Shown: positions 1 to 8,330 of the stretch, piece after piece
Numbering within the stretch: position 1 is the first letter of the stretch
Layout: each line of letters starts with the position of its first letter
Assembly: GCF_032380655.1 (NCBI RefSeq)
Contig: NZ_JAWDIY010000007.1
Span: forward strand, 143,043 to 207,042
From: Diplocloster hominis
GTDB taxonomy: Bacteria > Bacillota > Clostridia > Lachnospirales > Lachnospiraceae
Length of the DNA stretch: 64,000 nt
Direction of reading: 5' to 3'
The notes under the pieces: model-generated
Told to the model about the DNA's origin: nothing
The model's input: only the letters and a program-made list of their open reading frames with translations
Databases searched by the model: none
Position numbers and translations under genes: made by a program

Positions 1-280
1 GCACCTCAACCGCCTGCACTCCGCCCTCCAGATGTTTTACTCTGTTGTAAATGGTTCCGCAGATCTTCCGGAACATCAGCTGATCGGGATATTCGTCAAA
101 CATTACGCTGCCATCGTATTCCAGCTTATCGCATTCGTCCTCCACGACCGTCTGGACCTCTTTCGCCACATTCGGATACAGGTTCTTAAGTCTCTCCATA
201 TCCCAATCCTGCTCCAGACCCGCATAATTATATACCGGCTCCGGATAGTTCATATAAAAAGGGGTAAACTCCATGTTCAT
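1..280 (-). CDS. Hypothetical protein, 3' end outside window
   Basis: The reading frame starts with ATG at 280, preceded by an AAGGAG ribosome binding site at about 286-293, and runs off the left edge, so only about 93 N-terminal residues are visible. The protein begins MNMEFTPFYMNYPEP and is rich in acidic, tyrosine and methionine residues, with no signal peptide or membrane segment. I do not recognise a functional domain. It is transcribed from the short gap after dapB (281-409) and may have its own promoter there. The start choice is well supported by the ribosome binding site; no function can be assigned. Confidence 0.6.
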   Translation of the reverse strand, partial: MNMEFTPFYMNYPEPVYNYAGLEQDWDMERLKNLYPNVAKEVQTVVEDECDKLEYDGSVMFDEYPDQLMFRKICGTIYNRVKHLEGGVQAVEV

Positions 281-409
281 GAGAGAGCTCCTTCACACTA
301 ACATATACCTTACTATATGCAGCATTCCTCAAAAAGGTTCCCTCTTAAGACCACTGAAAATCTGCAGGGACATCAGGCTGCAGCTTCCGCAAGGAAGCCG
401 GCCTCCCAA

Positions 410-1186
410 CTACCGGCAGCCCTGACAGCTTCCCTCGATCACATGGCTCATATTGTACATCCCTGCCGGTTTGCCGGCCAGGAACTTCGCCGCCTGAACC
501 GCGCCTTTTCCAAAGATAGCCTTGGAATAGGCGGTGTGTTCAAAGGTAATCACCTCATCCGTGCCGGCGAATATCACTTCATGCTCTCCAACAATCGAAC
601 CGCCCCTCACAGCCTGAATGCCTATTTCATGGGAATCTCTCTTTTCCCGTTTCTGGCTGCGGTCATATACATAGGTATATTCATCCGGAAGCGCGTCCCT
701 TAAGGAATCGGCCAGGGCCAGCGCTGTCCCGCTGGGAGCGTCCACCTTCTGATTGTGATGTTTTTCTACGATCTCCATATCAAATCCCGCCGGCGCCAGC
801 ACTTTGGCCGCCTCCTGGATCAGCTTCAGCAGGATGTTGATTCCCATTGACATATTTGCGGATTTCAATACGGCAACTTTTTCACTGGCCGCATTTACCT
901 TCTCCAACTGCCCGCCGCTCAATCCGGTGGTGCACAATACCACGGGAATCTGTCTTTCCACACTGTAATCAAGCAGCGCATCCACTGCTTTTGCCGATGC
1001 GAAATCGATGATCACATCCGCCTCCACATCACAGTCCTGTATGTTCTCAAATACCGGATACTCATTCGCAACTCCTGTAAAAGGGTCCACACCGGCCACG
1101 ATCCGTGCCTCAGTGTCTCCTTTGAACAGTCCGGTGATCACCTGCCCCATTTTTCCATTACAGCCATGCATAATCACCTTTATCAT
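410..1186 (-). CDS. dapB: 4-hydroxy-tetrahydrodipicolinate reductase
   Basis: DapB reduces the dihydrodipicolinate-precursor with NAD(P)H in the diaminopimelate/lysine pathway, which supplies cell-wall cross-links, lysine and the dipicolinate of spores. The 258-residue protein has the nucleotide-binding GCNGKMG motif near residue 8 and the family signature HHNQKVDAPSGTA in the middle, containing the catalytic histidine pair and lysine. I chose ATG at 1186 rather than an in-frame codon at 1207 because AGGAGGAGCG (1191-1200) lies just upstream of 1186. It follows dapA by 13 bases and shares its lysine-riboswitch control. Length and motifs are normal. Confidence 0.95.
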   Translation of the reverse strand: MIKVIMHGCNGKMGQVITGLFKGDTEARIVAGVDPFTGVANEYPVFENIQDCDVEADVIIDFASAKAVDALLDYSVERQIPVVLCTTGLSGGQLEKVNAASEKVAVLKSANMSMGINILLKLIQEAAKVLAPAGFDMEIVEKHHNQKVDAPSGTALALADSLRDALPDEYTYVYDRSQKREKRDSHEIGIQAVRGGSIVGEHEVIFAGTDEVITFEHTAYSKAIFGKGAVQAAKFLAGKPAGMYNMSHVIEGSCQGCR

Positions 1187-1199
1187 GGTACGCTCCTCC

Positions 1200-2099
1200 T
1201 TACGCAAGCGGGATTCCGAATTCCTCCATCGCTTTTCTTAAATTCATCTGATGTGCATCTTCCATAACCGTCAGCGGCAGTCTTAAGCCTCCCACGTCAA
1301 CCCCCATCATATTGACAGCCGCTTTAACAGGGATCGGATTCACTTCACAGAACAGCTGGTCAATTAACGGAATCGCTTTCAGCTGCATTTCCATGCTTCC
1401 CTTTGCATCGCCTGCCATATATTTCGCCACCATATCATGGGTAAAGCGGGGCGCTACATTGGACAGAACCGAGATCACACCCTTTCCTCCCAGAGATAAC
1501 AGCGGCACTACCTGATCGTCATTGCCGGAGTACAGATCCACGGTAACTCCCTGCTCCCGGGCAAGACTCATGATCTTCGCCACCTGTGAAATATTGCCGC
1601 TGGCTTCCTTCACTCCCACAATATTATCCACATCCCGGATCAAATCCACTAAAGTGGACGGCTGGATGTTGACTCCGGTACGTCCCTGGATATTATATAG
1701 GATAACCGGAATCTTTACGGAATCCGCGACCGCTTTGAAATGCGCGTACAATCCCTTCTGTGTAGCCTTATTATAGTAAGGCGATACGACCAGCAGACCG
1801 TCCGCCCCTCGCTTTTCCGCTTCCTGTGACAGATAGACAGCCGTGTCGGTCCAGTTGGAACCGCTTCCCGCGATCACCGGCACCCGGCCGGCGACTCTCT
1901 CTACAGTATACCGGATACATTCCAGATGTTCCTCATGGGTCATAGCGGAAGCCTCACCGGTGGTACCGCAGATAATGATACTGTCGGTCCCGTTTTCGAT
2001 CTGGAAATCAATCAGTTCCCCAAGTTTGTCGTAATTCACCTTTAAATCTTCTGTAAACGGTGTGATGATTGCCACACCTGCTCCTTCAAATAATGCCAT
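1200..2099 (-). CDS. dapA: 4-hydroxy-tetrahydrodipicolinate synthase
   Basis: DapA condenses pyruvate with aspartate semialdehyde, the committed step toward lysine and diaminopimelate, in the cytoplasm. The 299-residue sequence shows the class I aldolase TIM-barrel hallmarks: GTTGEASAMTHEEH early, the tyrosine-bearing YNIQGRTGVN, and the Schiff-base lysine in GVKEASGNI. The ATG at 2099 is preceded by AAAGGAGAGG. It is the first gene of a dapA-dapB operon whose leader holds a lysine riboswitch, a terminator hairpin and a dispersed repeat. Lysine is therefore expected to shut transcription off; this is inferred from the leader. Confidence 0.95.
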   Translation of the reverse strand: MALFEGAGVAIITPFTEDLKVNYDKLGELIDFQIENGTDSIIICGTTGEASAMTHEEHLECIRYTVERVAGRVPVIAGSGSNWTDTAVYLSQEAEKRGADGLLVVSPYYNKATQKGLYAHFKAVADSVKIPVILYNIQGRTGVNIQPSTLVDLIRDVDNIVGVKEASGNISQVAKIMSLAREQGVTVDLYSGNDDQVVPLLSLGGKGVISVLSNVAPRFTHDMVAKYMAGDAKGSMEMQLKAIPLIDQLFCEVNPIPVKAAVNMMGVDVGGLRLPLTVMEDAHQMNLRKAMEEFGIPLA

Positions 2100-2160
2100 G
2101 TAAATCCTCTCCTTTCTTATTTGGCGAATGAATTAAAATAGGGTTTCCCCTGCGGTATCT

Positions 2161-2229
2161 TCCTTTCCGCCGCAGTGCGATCCTGCGGAGCGTTTTTGAT
2201 TTCATAGGCACACTTTCCCATGAAATCAA
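2161..2229. repeat. Double-hairpin intergenic repeat, copy 1
   Basis: This stretch of about 69 bases closely matches 57517-57582. Both contain CCGCCGYAGTGCGATCC, then GCGGAGCGTTTT, then an inverted repeat ATTTCATAGG / CCYATGAAAT. Two small hairpins can form in each copy. Copy 1 sits between the riboswitch terminator and the dapA ribosome binding site, so it is transcribed in the dapA leader on the opposite strand. Function is unknown. Confidence 0.7.
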
Positions 2230-2232
2230 ATA

Positions 2233-2254
2233 AGGCAGACTGATGAGTCTGCCT
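2233..2254 (-). terminator. Intrinsic terminator of the lysine riboswitch leader
   Basis: A 9-bp perfect stem AGGCAGACT / AGTCTGCCT with a 4-base loop lies downstream of the riboswitch on the minus strand and is followed by TATTTGATTT. Its position after the aptamer and before dapA fits the expression platform. The alternative antiterminator pairing was not resolved by eye. Confidence 0.7.
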
Positions 2255-2298
2255 GTAAAGAAATCTACGCCGTAGAATAATCAACGACCTTGTTCTTT

Positions 2299-2464
2299 GG
2301 ATAGCGCCCCATCTTTTACGATGACAGTCATATAACTCTTAATTATATGCCCAGGCAACAAATCATCAGGAAATCTGCCCCTTCGGCGTTCGTCCCTTTC
2401 CATACCTTCTTACGTGCCTGACCACAATCCGGTAATGTACTCATGAAAAACGCAACCTCTATCT
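2299..2464 (-). promoter_or_regulatory. Lysine riboswitch (L box)
   Basis: On the minus strand the leader shows the known L-box consensus blocks in order: GATAGAGGTTGCG at the 5' end, ATGAGTA, a GGGACGAACGCCGAAGGGG block, TTGCCTGGGCA, GACTGTCAT, and the closing GATGGGGCGCTATC. The first and last blocks pair (GATAG / CTATC) to close the five-way junction. It lies upstream of dapA-dapB, the expected lysine pathway target. Binding of lysine in this class favours the terminator downstream. Confidence 0.92.
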
Positions 2465-2487
2465 AACCCGGTATTTAATTTAACGCT

Positions 2488-2517
2488 ACTATAGCACAAG
2501 TTCCGCTCAGATGTCAA
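2488..2517 (-). promoter_or_regulatory. Sigma-A type promoter for the dapA-dapB leader
   Basis: Read on the minus strand, TTGACA (2512-2517) and TATAGT (2488-2493) are separated by 18 bases. Transcription would start about 20 bases before the riboswitch. The -35 box abuts the stop codon of the upstream adenosyltransferase gene. Confidence 0.8.
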
Positions 2518-3015
2518 TCACGGATTTGGAGTTTTAACGGTTTCTATACGATAAACCGCATCGGCGATACCGATCATTTTCTCGCAGGCATGGATACCTG
2601 TCATAATCAATTCCGTCTCCTCATCCATGGCATCGATCAGTACTTTCACATCATCCAGGCCTATAATCTCATGATCCAGCAAGCCCAGAATCTCATCCAG
2701 AATCAGAACATTACATTCCCCGGTAACCAAAACCTTTTTGGCAAAATTCATACCGTTCTTGATGTTCATGATCTCTTCATTTTTACTTTCCTCATCGAGC
2801 TCATCAAAACACACTTCATTCTTCTCAAACCGGAACAGCTTAATCTCCGGTTCAAGACGCCTGATAAAGTCGATCTCTTCTTCATTCTTCCTTTTCAGGA
2901 ACTGGATTATAATCACGGATTTGCCTTGACTTGCTGCACGAATTCCTTGTCCCAGAGCTGCCGTGGTCTTTCCCTTGCCGCCACCGCAGTAAACCTGTAC
3001 GAGTCCTCTATTCAT
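2518..3015 (-). CDS. Corrinoid (cob(I)yrinic acid a,c-diamide) adenosyltransferase
   Basis: This 165-residue P-loop protein belongs to the CobO/BtuR family, which transfers the adenosyl group of ATP to reduced corrinoid to make adenosylcobalamin. The N-terminal VYCGGGKGKTTAALGQG is the family ATP site, followed by IIIQFLK and the LILDEILGLL block. Start: ATG at 3015 has GAGGTG four bases upstream, while the upstream ATG at 3030 lies inside that ribosome binding site. It is slightly short at the C-terminus compared with enteric BtuR but complete by motif. No other cobalamin genes are adjacent; a B12-binding radical SAM protein occurs further along (16953-18704). Confidence 0.85.
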   Translation of the reverse strand: MNRGLVQVYCGGGKGKTTAALGQGIRAASQGKSVIIIQFLKRKNEEEIDFIRRLEPEIKLFRFEKNEVCFDELDEESKNEEIMNIKNGMNFAKKVLVTGECNVLILDEILGLLDHEIIGLDDVKVLIDAMDEETELIMTGIHACEKMIGIADAVYRIETVKTPNP

Positions 3016-3125
3016 AATGCACCTCTTCATTCCGTGGAAGTAAAACCTACTGTAAACATTTTCCCTTATGTTACTATATATTCACAGAATTTGCAAATCT
3101 TTTCTATTCGGCACACTCCGGTTTG

Positions 3126-3764
3126 CTATTCGATATATTCCAGTTTGCTGACGGAAACTTCATAGGCGATGCGTTTCTCCGCATCATTTTCATCTATTTT
3201 CTTCATATATTCCCGGCTCTGAATCCTGCCCCAGATCTCCACATGTCCTCCCACCTCAAACCCGGAGGCATACCTGGCATTTCTGCCCCAGCAGATACAC
3301 GGAATATAGTCCGATTTACCATACGGCCTGTTGACTGCCAAAAGCAAATCCGCGATCTCCCTTCCCAGCGGCGTCTTGCGGTAAACCGGCGGTTTACAGA
3401 TATAACCGTCCAGGAAAATCTGGTTCGTCTTGGCATTTTCAACTTCCTCAGAAATAAATTCCAGCTCTCTTACAAAAACGGATAAAACCAGTCTGTTCTT
3501 TTTCTCCTCGTGTCTGTTGTAGGATCGAAACTGTCCGGCCACCTGTATGGATTCTCCCCGATAATCCCTGGTCACATCAATGAGCCTTTCAGATACCATC
3601 AGCGGAATACAATCATAGGAATCACTGAGTCTTCTCACGTTCACATCCACCATGTAGAAGCCCTCCCCGAACACCTCATGGCTGAATGAAAAATCCGAAA
3701 TAATCTCCCCTATAATAGTCACCTGATTGTTTTCGATTACCCTATCGATTACCTTATCTGTCAT
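3126..3764 (-). CDS. Single-stranded DNA-binding (OB-fold) protein
   Basis: This 212-residue cytoplasmic protein is an SSB-like family member. The N-terminal half (about 13-110) reads as one OB fold (NQVTIIGEIISDF ... VAGQFRSYNRH), and the second half (about 113-210) resembles another (NQIFLDGYICKPPVYRKTPLGREIADLLLAVNR...), containing the typical SSB phrase LGREIADLLLAVNR and PCICWGRNA. The acidic SSB tail is absent, so this is not the main replicative SSB. Start ATG 3764 has AGGAAGGGAG upstream. Probably a single-strand binding accessory protein; role inferred from fold only. Confidence 0.75.
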   Translation of the reverse strand: MTDKVIDRVIENNQVTIIGEIISDFSFSHEVFGEGFYMVDVNVRRLSDSYDCIPLMVSERLIDVTRDYRGESIQVAGQFRSYNRHEEKKNRLVLSVFVRELEFISEEVENAKTNQIFLDGYICKPPVYRKTPLGREIADLLLAVNRPYGKSDYIPCICWGRNARYASGFEVGGHVEIWGRIQSREYMKKIDENDAEKRIAYEVSVSKLEYIE

Positions 3765-4395
3765 GAAATTTTACTCCCTTCCTCTTGGGACAGCATCACA
3801 CTGTCCGACGATGTACCTTGTTTTTCTTATAGTTAATAGAATATATATGCCGTAAAATTTACCTTTAGAACTCAAATTACGAAATTTTTTACAATTATTT
3901 CCAATTTATTAAAGCTTATTCATCTTTTAAAAAATTATTACATTTCTCTTTCTATTTTTCCCTGGTAATTTTTACCATTTCCCTTCCGTGTCTCATTTCT
4001 AATCTCTCCTCTAAATCTTATATCCCTGCTCCAATCCATCAATTCCATCAATCTGTCTCCCCCGTTAAACGCCCCAAACTTAACCTTCTATATCCTCAAT
4101 CTAATCTTCCAGTCCAACTTCCTATATAAATGTACCCGTTTCCCCCTTCCTCAAATTTTTACTTAGCAGCTGCACAGCATCCAACCCTAAGCCCGCAGGC
4201 AGCGTTCTTGCGCAGACCGTCAGATCCGCCCCCAAACCTCTCCCCGCAGTGCTTCCGGGTTTTCCGCCCCCGCGCAAAGCCTCCCTAAAATTTTCGACTT
4301 TATTACCGCAATGCCTTGTAATCTCGCCAAAATGTGGTAAACTAAGTAAGTTGCAATGCTTAATTTTGTTAATTAGTAAGAAAGAAGGACATTTT
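3765..4395. other. Intergenic region with typA promoter; strongly G-poor tract
   Basis: No credible gene lies between the divergent SSB-like and typA genes. From about 3880 to 4140 the plus strand is nearly devoid of G, made of C, T and A. I see no strong hairpin. The typA promoter is at the right end. The only long reading frame (minus, 4122-4436) overlaps the typA start and looks like a chance frame. Confidence 0.6.
4316..4343 (+). promoter_or_regulatory. Probable typA promoter
   Basis: TTGTAA (4316-4321) and TAAACT (4338-4343) are separated by 16 bases, about 50 bases before the typA start codon. The match is moderate. Confidence 0.5.
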
Positions 4396-6222
4396 ATGAA
4401 AACCAAACGTGAGGATATTCGGAATATCGCAATCATCGCCCACGTAGATCATGGTAAAACCACACTGGTAGACGAGCTGCTTAAGCAGAGCGGTATTTTT
4501 CGTGAGAACCAGGAGGTCGCAGAACGGGTCATGGACTCCAATGACATCGAGCGGGAACGCGGAATAACCATTTTGTCTAAGAATACCGCTGTTCATTATA
4601 AAGATACTAAAATCAACATCATCGACACGCCCGGACATGCGGACTTTGGCGGTGAAGTGGAACGTGTTTTAAAAATGGTGAACGGGGTTGTGCTGGTCGT
4701 GGATGCATTTGAGGGACCTATGCCTCAGACCAAATTCGTATTGATGAAAGCGATGGAGCTGAATCTGCCGGTGATCGTCTGTATCAATAAGATCGACCGC
4801 CCGGAAGCACGTCCGGATACTGTCATTGATGAGGTACTGGAACTGTTTATGGATCTGGACGCCTCGGACGAACAGCTGGACTGTCCGTTTGTCTATGCCT
4901 CTGCTAAGGCCGGCTATGCGATCCTGGACCTGACTGAGGACCCCCAGAATATGATTCCTCTCTTCGAGACGATTCTGGATTATATCCCGGCGCCTGAGGG
5001 AGATCCCGATGCGGATACTCAGGTTCTGATCAGTACCATCGATTATAATGAATATGTGGGCCGGATCGGCGTGGGTAAAGTAGATAACGGTTCCCTTAAG
5101 GTAAATCAGGAAGCGGTTCTGGTGAACGCCCATGAACCGGAAAAGAGAAATAAGGTTAAGATCAGCAAGCTTTATGAGTTTGACGGTTTAAACCGGATCG
5201 AAGTATCAGAAGCGGGCATCGGTTCGATCGTGGCGATCTCAGGTATCGCGGATATCCATATCGGGGACACGATCTGTTCTCCGGATAATCCGGTAGCCAT
5301 TCCATTCCAGAAGATCAGCGAACCGACGATTTCCATGCAGTTTATCGTTAATGACAGTCCTCTGGCGGGACTGGAGGGTAAATATGTCACATCCAGGCAT
5401 CTGAGGGACCGTCTGTTCCGGGAGTTGAATACGGACGTCAGCCTTCGCGTGGAAGAGACGGAAACCACGGAAGCCTTTAAAGTTTCCGGCCGGGGAGAGT
5501 TGCATCTGTCCGTATTGATTGAGAATATGAGACGGGAAGGTTATGAATTCGCAGTCAGTAAGGCGGAAGTAATCTACCATGAGGATGAAAAAGGGAAAAA
5601 GCTGGAGCCCATGGAGCTGGTTTATATCGACGTTCCGGATGAATTTTCAGGCAGCGTAATTGAGAAGCTGGGACAGCGAAAAGGTGAGCTGCGGAATATG
5701 GGAGCGTCTAACGGGGGGTATACCCGTCTGGAGTTTTCGATTCCTTCCAGAGGCCTGATCGGTTACCGCGGGGAATTCATGACGGATACCAAGGGCAATG
5801 GTATCATGAATACGATCTATGACGGCTATGGGCCTTATAAAGGAGATATCCAGTATCGTAAGCAGGGATCTTTGATTGCCTTTGAGACCGGCGAGTCGAT
5901 CACTTACGGATTGTTCAACGCCCAGGAGCGCGGTACTTTATTTATCGGCCCAGGCGAAAAAGTATATTCCGGTATGGTAGTCGGACAGAATGGAAAATCC
6001 GATGACATCGAAGTAAATGTCTGCCGCAGGAAGCAGCTGACCAATACCCGCGCGTCCGGTTCGGACGAAGCGCTGAAGCTGTCGCCTCCTAAGATTATGA
6101 GTCTGGAACAGTGTCTGGAGTTTATTGACACCGATGAGCTGCTGGAGATTACTCCGAATCATCTGCGAATCCGTAAGAAAATTCTGGACCCCAAACTTCG
6201 GAAACGGGCCAGTCAGAAATAA
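4396..6222 (+). CDS. typA: Translational GTPase TypA/BipA
   Basis: TypA is a ribosome-associated GTPase of the EF-G superfamily, important for ribosome assembly and stress or cold growth. The 608-residue protein has G1 AHVDHGKTTL near residue 17, the switch II DTPGHADF, and NKIDRPEA as the G4 guanine-specificity motif. EF-G-like domains follow, with the TypA-typical C-terminal RGLIGYRGEFMTDTKGNG. ATG 4396 is chosen because GAAGGAC precedes it; the frame extends upstream to 4249 without a plausible start. It is monocistronic, with its own promoter and a strong terminator. Length is normal for the family. Confidence 0.96.
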   Translation: MKTKREDIRNIAIIAHVDHGKTTLVDELLKQSGIFRENQEVAERVMDSNDIERERGITILSKNTAVHYKDTKINIIDTPGHADFGGEVERVLKMVNGVVLVVDAFEGPMPQTKFVLMKAMELNLPVIVCINKIDRPEARPDTVIDEVLELFMDLDASDEQLDCPFVYASAKAGYAILDLTEDPQNMIPLFETILDYIPAPEGDPDADTQVLISTIDYNEYVGRIGVGKVDNGSLKVNQEAVLVNAHEPEKRNKVKISKLYEFDGLNRIEVSEAGIGSIVAISGIADIHIGDTICSPDNPVAIPFQKISEPTISMQFIVNDSPLAGLEGKYVTSRHLRDRLFRELNTDVSLRVEETETTEAFKVSGRGELHLSVLIENMRREGYEFAVSKAEVIYHEDEKGKKLEPMELVYIDVPDEFSGSVIEKLGQRKGELRNMGASNGGYTRLEFSIPSRGLIGYRGEFMTDTKGNGIMNTIYDGYGPYKGDIQYRKQGSLIAFETGESITYGLFNAQERGTLFIGPGEKVYSGMVVGQNGKSDDIEVNVCRRKQLTNTRASGSDEALKLSPPKIMSLEQCLEFIDTDELLEITPNHLRIRKKILDPKLRKRASQK

Positions 6223-6224
6223 TA

Positions 6225-6272
6225 AAATCCCTTCCAAAGGTACGTTACGGTACCTTAGGAAGGGATTTTTTT
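6225..6272 (+). terminator. Terminator after typA
   Basis: An 11-bp stem AAATCCCTTCC / GGAAGGGATTT encloses a smaller palindrome (AGGTAC / GTACCT) and runs into eight T residues. It could serve both strands, since the A-run on the other side mirrors it. Confidence 0.9.
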
Positions 6273-6359
6273 CATGGTATGTTGTATGATCCGGTCATAG
6301 AGGGATCTTCGATCGGTTTCTAATATCGGTGTGTTCATGAAAATGTTCCTTTTCTGCGA

Positions 6360-7256
6360 TCAGCCGCCGCTGCTATTTTTTATAAACCGTTTGAAGATCA
6401 TGGGATACAGGACGATCACCCACATCACCAACAGGAAGTAACGTATACAATGTGCCGGAAGGGTGGTGCCAATCACCAGCTTAAGCCCGTTCTGCAGCAT
6501 TATGGCTACGGCCAGCCCGATCAGCGCCTTAAGAATCTGCGCCGGAAGGGAAGCCCTGGTATCAAAATTGATAAAGCGCCTCTCGATGTACCATCCCACG
6601 GAAAAGCCCAGTCCTGCCCCGGCCGCCTTGCAGCAGTCTTGTGCATAGCGGAATTCCAATATCCCGCTGCCATACAGGAAAAGGGCATAGAGGATGATCA
6701 CAACCGAGAATATAAACATAGCCGCCGATATTTTCAGATCGTTGCGGCGATTCAGCAGATAGCTGCCCAGCTCTTTATTTACCAGCCACGCAATCGCCAG
6801 CGACAGAACCATGGCCGTGAATACGTCCTTGGGCGTATGGACCCCCAGATACATGCGGGACAAGCCAATCATAAGAAACATGATTACGCACACGATTCTG
6901 ATCCACTTCTTCTTTGAGGCAAGCGCAATGGTACCGAACAAAGATGTGCTGCCCTGGGTATGCCCGCTCGGGTAGGAATAGCCGGTCGCCGTTCCCACCG
7001 CGGATTCCACCGGTTTGAAATTCGGATCGATCACCCAGGGTCTGGGAACCCGGAATGTAATCTTCATAGCCTGCACCATCAGGCCTGCGGCGAAGTAGGA
7101 AAACGCCACTTTGTAGGCCAGAATCTTATCCACGCACCAGTAGAGCAGGCAGATCGCGGCGATCACAAACAGTTCCTCACCGAAAAAGGTGAAAAACTGG
7201 AACAACGCATTTAACACGGGATTCCTGATCCCTTCCAGAAAATATAAAAATGACAT
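6360..7256 (-). CDS. PAP2-family membrane phosphatase
   Basis: This 298-residue polytopic membrane protein carries the three PAP2 phosphatase signatures: K65...R69..RP73 (KITFRVPRP), PSGH at 96-99, and SR133...H140xxxD144 (SRMYLGVHTPKDV). These residues form the vanadate-peroxidase-like active site that removes phosphate from lipid substrates such as undecaprenyl pyrophosphate or phosphatidic acid. About seven to eight hydrophobic segments continue to the C-terminus. The specific substrate cannot be told from sequence. It lies convergent to typA and just downstream of the SGNH lipoprotein gene, on the same strand. Confidence 0.88.
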   Translation of the reverse strand: MSFLYFLEGIRNPVLNALFQFFTFFGEELFVIAAICLLYWCVDKILAYKVAFSYFAAGLMVQAMKITFRVPRPWVIDPNFKPVESAVGTATGYSYPSGHTQGSTSLFGTIALASKKKWIRIVCVIMFLMIGLSRMYLGVHTPKDVFTAMVLSLAIAWLVNKELGSYLLNRRNDLKISAAMFIFSVVIILYALFLYGSGILEFRYAQDCCKAAGAGLGFSVGWYIERRFINFDTRASLPAQILKALIGLAVAIMLQNGLKLVIGTTLPAHCIRYFLLVMWVIVLYPMIFKRFIKNSSGG

Positions 7257-7314
7257 CTGTCTCTCCTACCTCCTCACTATAGAAGAAATCCTCTTCGATT
7301 CCTTCCTCCGCCAG

Positions 7315-8202
7315 TTACTTCATCCACCGTTTCAATTCAGCAGCAATCACTTCTCCCAGCAGCTGATAGCCCTCTGCATTAGGATGCAGGCCGTCCTCCA
7401 GGTAGCTGTCCGCATTGTCGGCCGTAATTCCGCTTCCATTATACAGATCGATCACCGGAATCCCGTAGCCGCCGCAGACCGCTTTCATCGCCTCCCCATA
7501 ATCGGCCAGCATAAGACCTGCCTCGTTAGGTCCGGGACCATAGGCACTGGTTCTTTGAATCGGCGTGGCAAATACCAGAAGGGCGTCCGGATAATCCTGT
7601 CTAAGACCTGTGCACAGCACATTCAAAGCTCCGCAGAACTCCCCCGGATTCACCGAATCGGCCGCCCCAAGAGGAATATTCTGATAGAAATCATTGGTTC
7701 CGCCGAACACGAAGATCAGATCACTGTCCGCCGGAATACTCTGGTACCGGGCGTAAAACGGGTCCTTATCCGTGTCCGCGATGGTCGACTGGGCGATCCC
7801 AAGATTATACATCTCCTCAAAGGAAAGCTTCCCCTGCACCGCATCGATCCATATCCCGCCCCAATCGGTGATACTGTCCCCCAGGCAGGCCATCTTTACC
7901 CAGGACTTTGGAGCAGGCTTGACCGTAGGCTCAGGCGTCATCCCGGAAGGCTCAGGCGTCATCCCGGATGGCTTCGCTGTTTCTTTTGCCTCTTCGGAAG
8001 GCTTCGATGTATCCGCAGGTTCCGCCGACGGGGATATGCTGGGAATGGGCACCTCCGTTTCCGGCGGGGCCGGCGTGTTGGACGGTTGTACCCCCTCCCT
8101 GCCGCTCCCCTCCTGCTTAGAGCAGCCAACGGCCAGAAGGGCTCCCGCCAGAAGAATACTGACTGCTCCTATTCTGAAGTAATCCCATATTTTTCTTCGC
8201 AT
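7315..8202 (-). CDS. SGNH/GDSL-hydrolase lipoprotein
   Basis: A secreted lipoprotein of about 295 residues. A signal peptide ends in the lipobox LAVGC (Cys about 27), followed by a Pro/Ser/Thr-rich linker (about 28-100) that contains a short tandem repeat PSGMTPE. The hydrolase domain shows block I GDSIT (about 108), block III GGTND (about 167) and block V DGLHPN (about 270), giving the Ser, Gly, Asn and Asp/His catalytic set. It probably acts as an esterase/deacylase on cell-surface glycans or lipids; substrate unknown. ATG 8202 is preferred over 8211 because the GAGGA ribosome binding site is directly abutted by the upstream ATG. Confidence 0.85.
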   Translation of the reverse strand: MRRKIWDYFRIGAVSILLAGALLAVGCSKQEGSGREGVQPSNTPAPPETEVPIPSISPSAEPADTSKPSEEAKETAKPSGMTPEPSGMTPEPTVKPAPKSWVKMACLGDSITDWGGIWIDAVQGKLSFEEMYNLGIAQSTIADTDKDPFYARYQSIPADSDLIFVFGGTNDFYQNIPLGAADSVNPGEFCGALNVLCTGLRQDYPDALLVFATPIQRTSAYGPGPNEAGLMLADYGEAMKAVCGGYGIPVIDLYNGSGITADNADSYLEDGLHPNAEGYQLLGEVIAAELKRWMK

Positions 8203-8278
8203 AATGTTCATTCCTCATTCGTATTTATATTCATTCTTGGATTATTTTAACACAAGGATAACCTGATGAAAAGCATAA

Positions 8279-8316
8279 TATAGGAGCACCTTTCCACAAA
8301 TATAGGCGCACCTTTC
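8279..8316. repeat. Two direct repeats with 22-bp period (operator-like)
   Basis: The sequence TATAGGMGCACCTTTC occurs at 8279-8294 and 8301-8316, differing by one base. The 22-bp period equals about two helical turns. The repeats lie in the divergent region between the SGNH lipoprotein gene and the plus-strand RNA, directly upstream of a TATTAT -10-like box (8317-8322) that has no good -35. This arrangement is what an activator binding site would look like; the factor is unknown. Confidence 0.6.
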
Positions 8317-8330
8317 TATTATATAAAAAG

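Noticed and set aside
7189..8250. 353-residue plus-strand reading frame
   Set aside because: It is the complement of the PAP2 and SGNH lipoprotein genes, is rich in Arg/His as expected of a shadow frame, and lacks a ribosome binding site.
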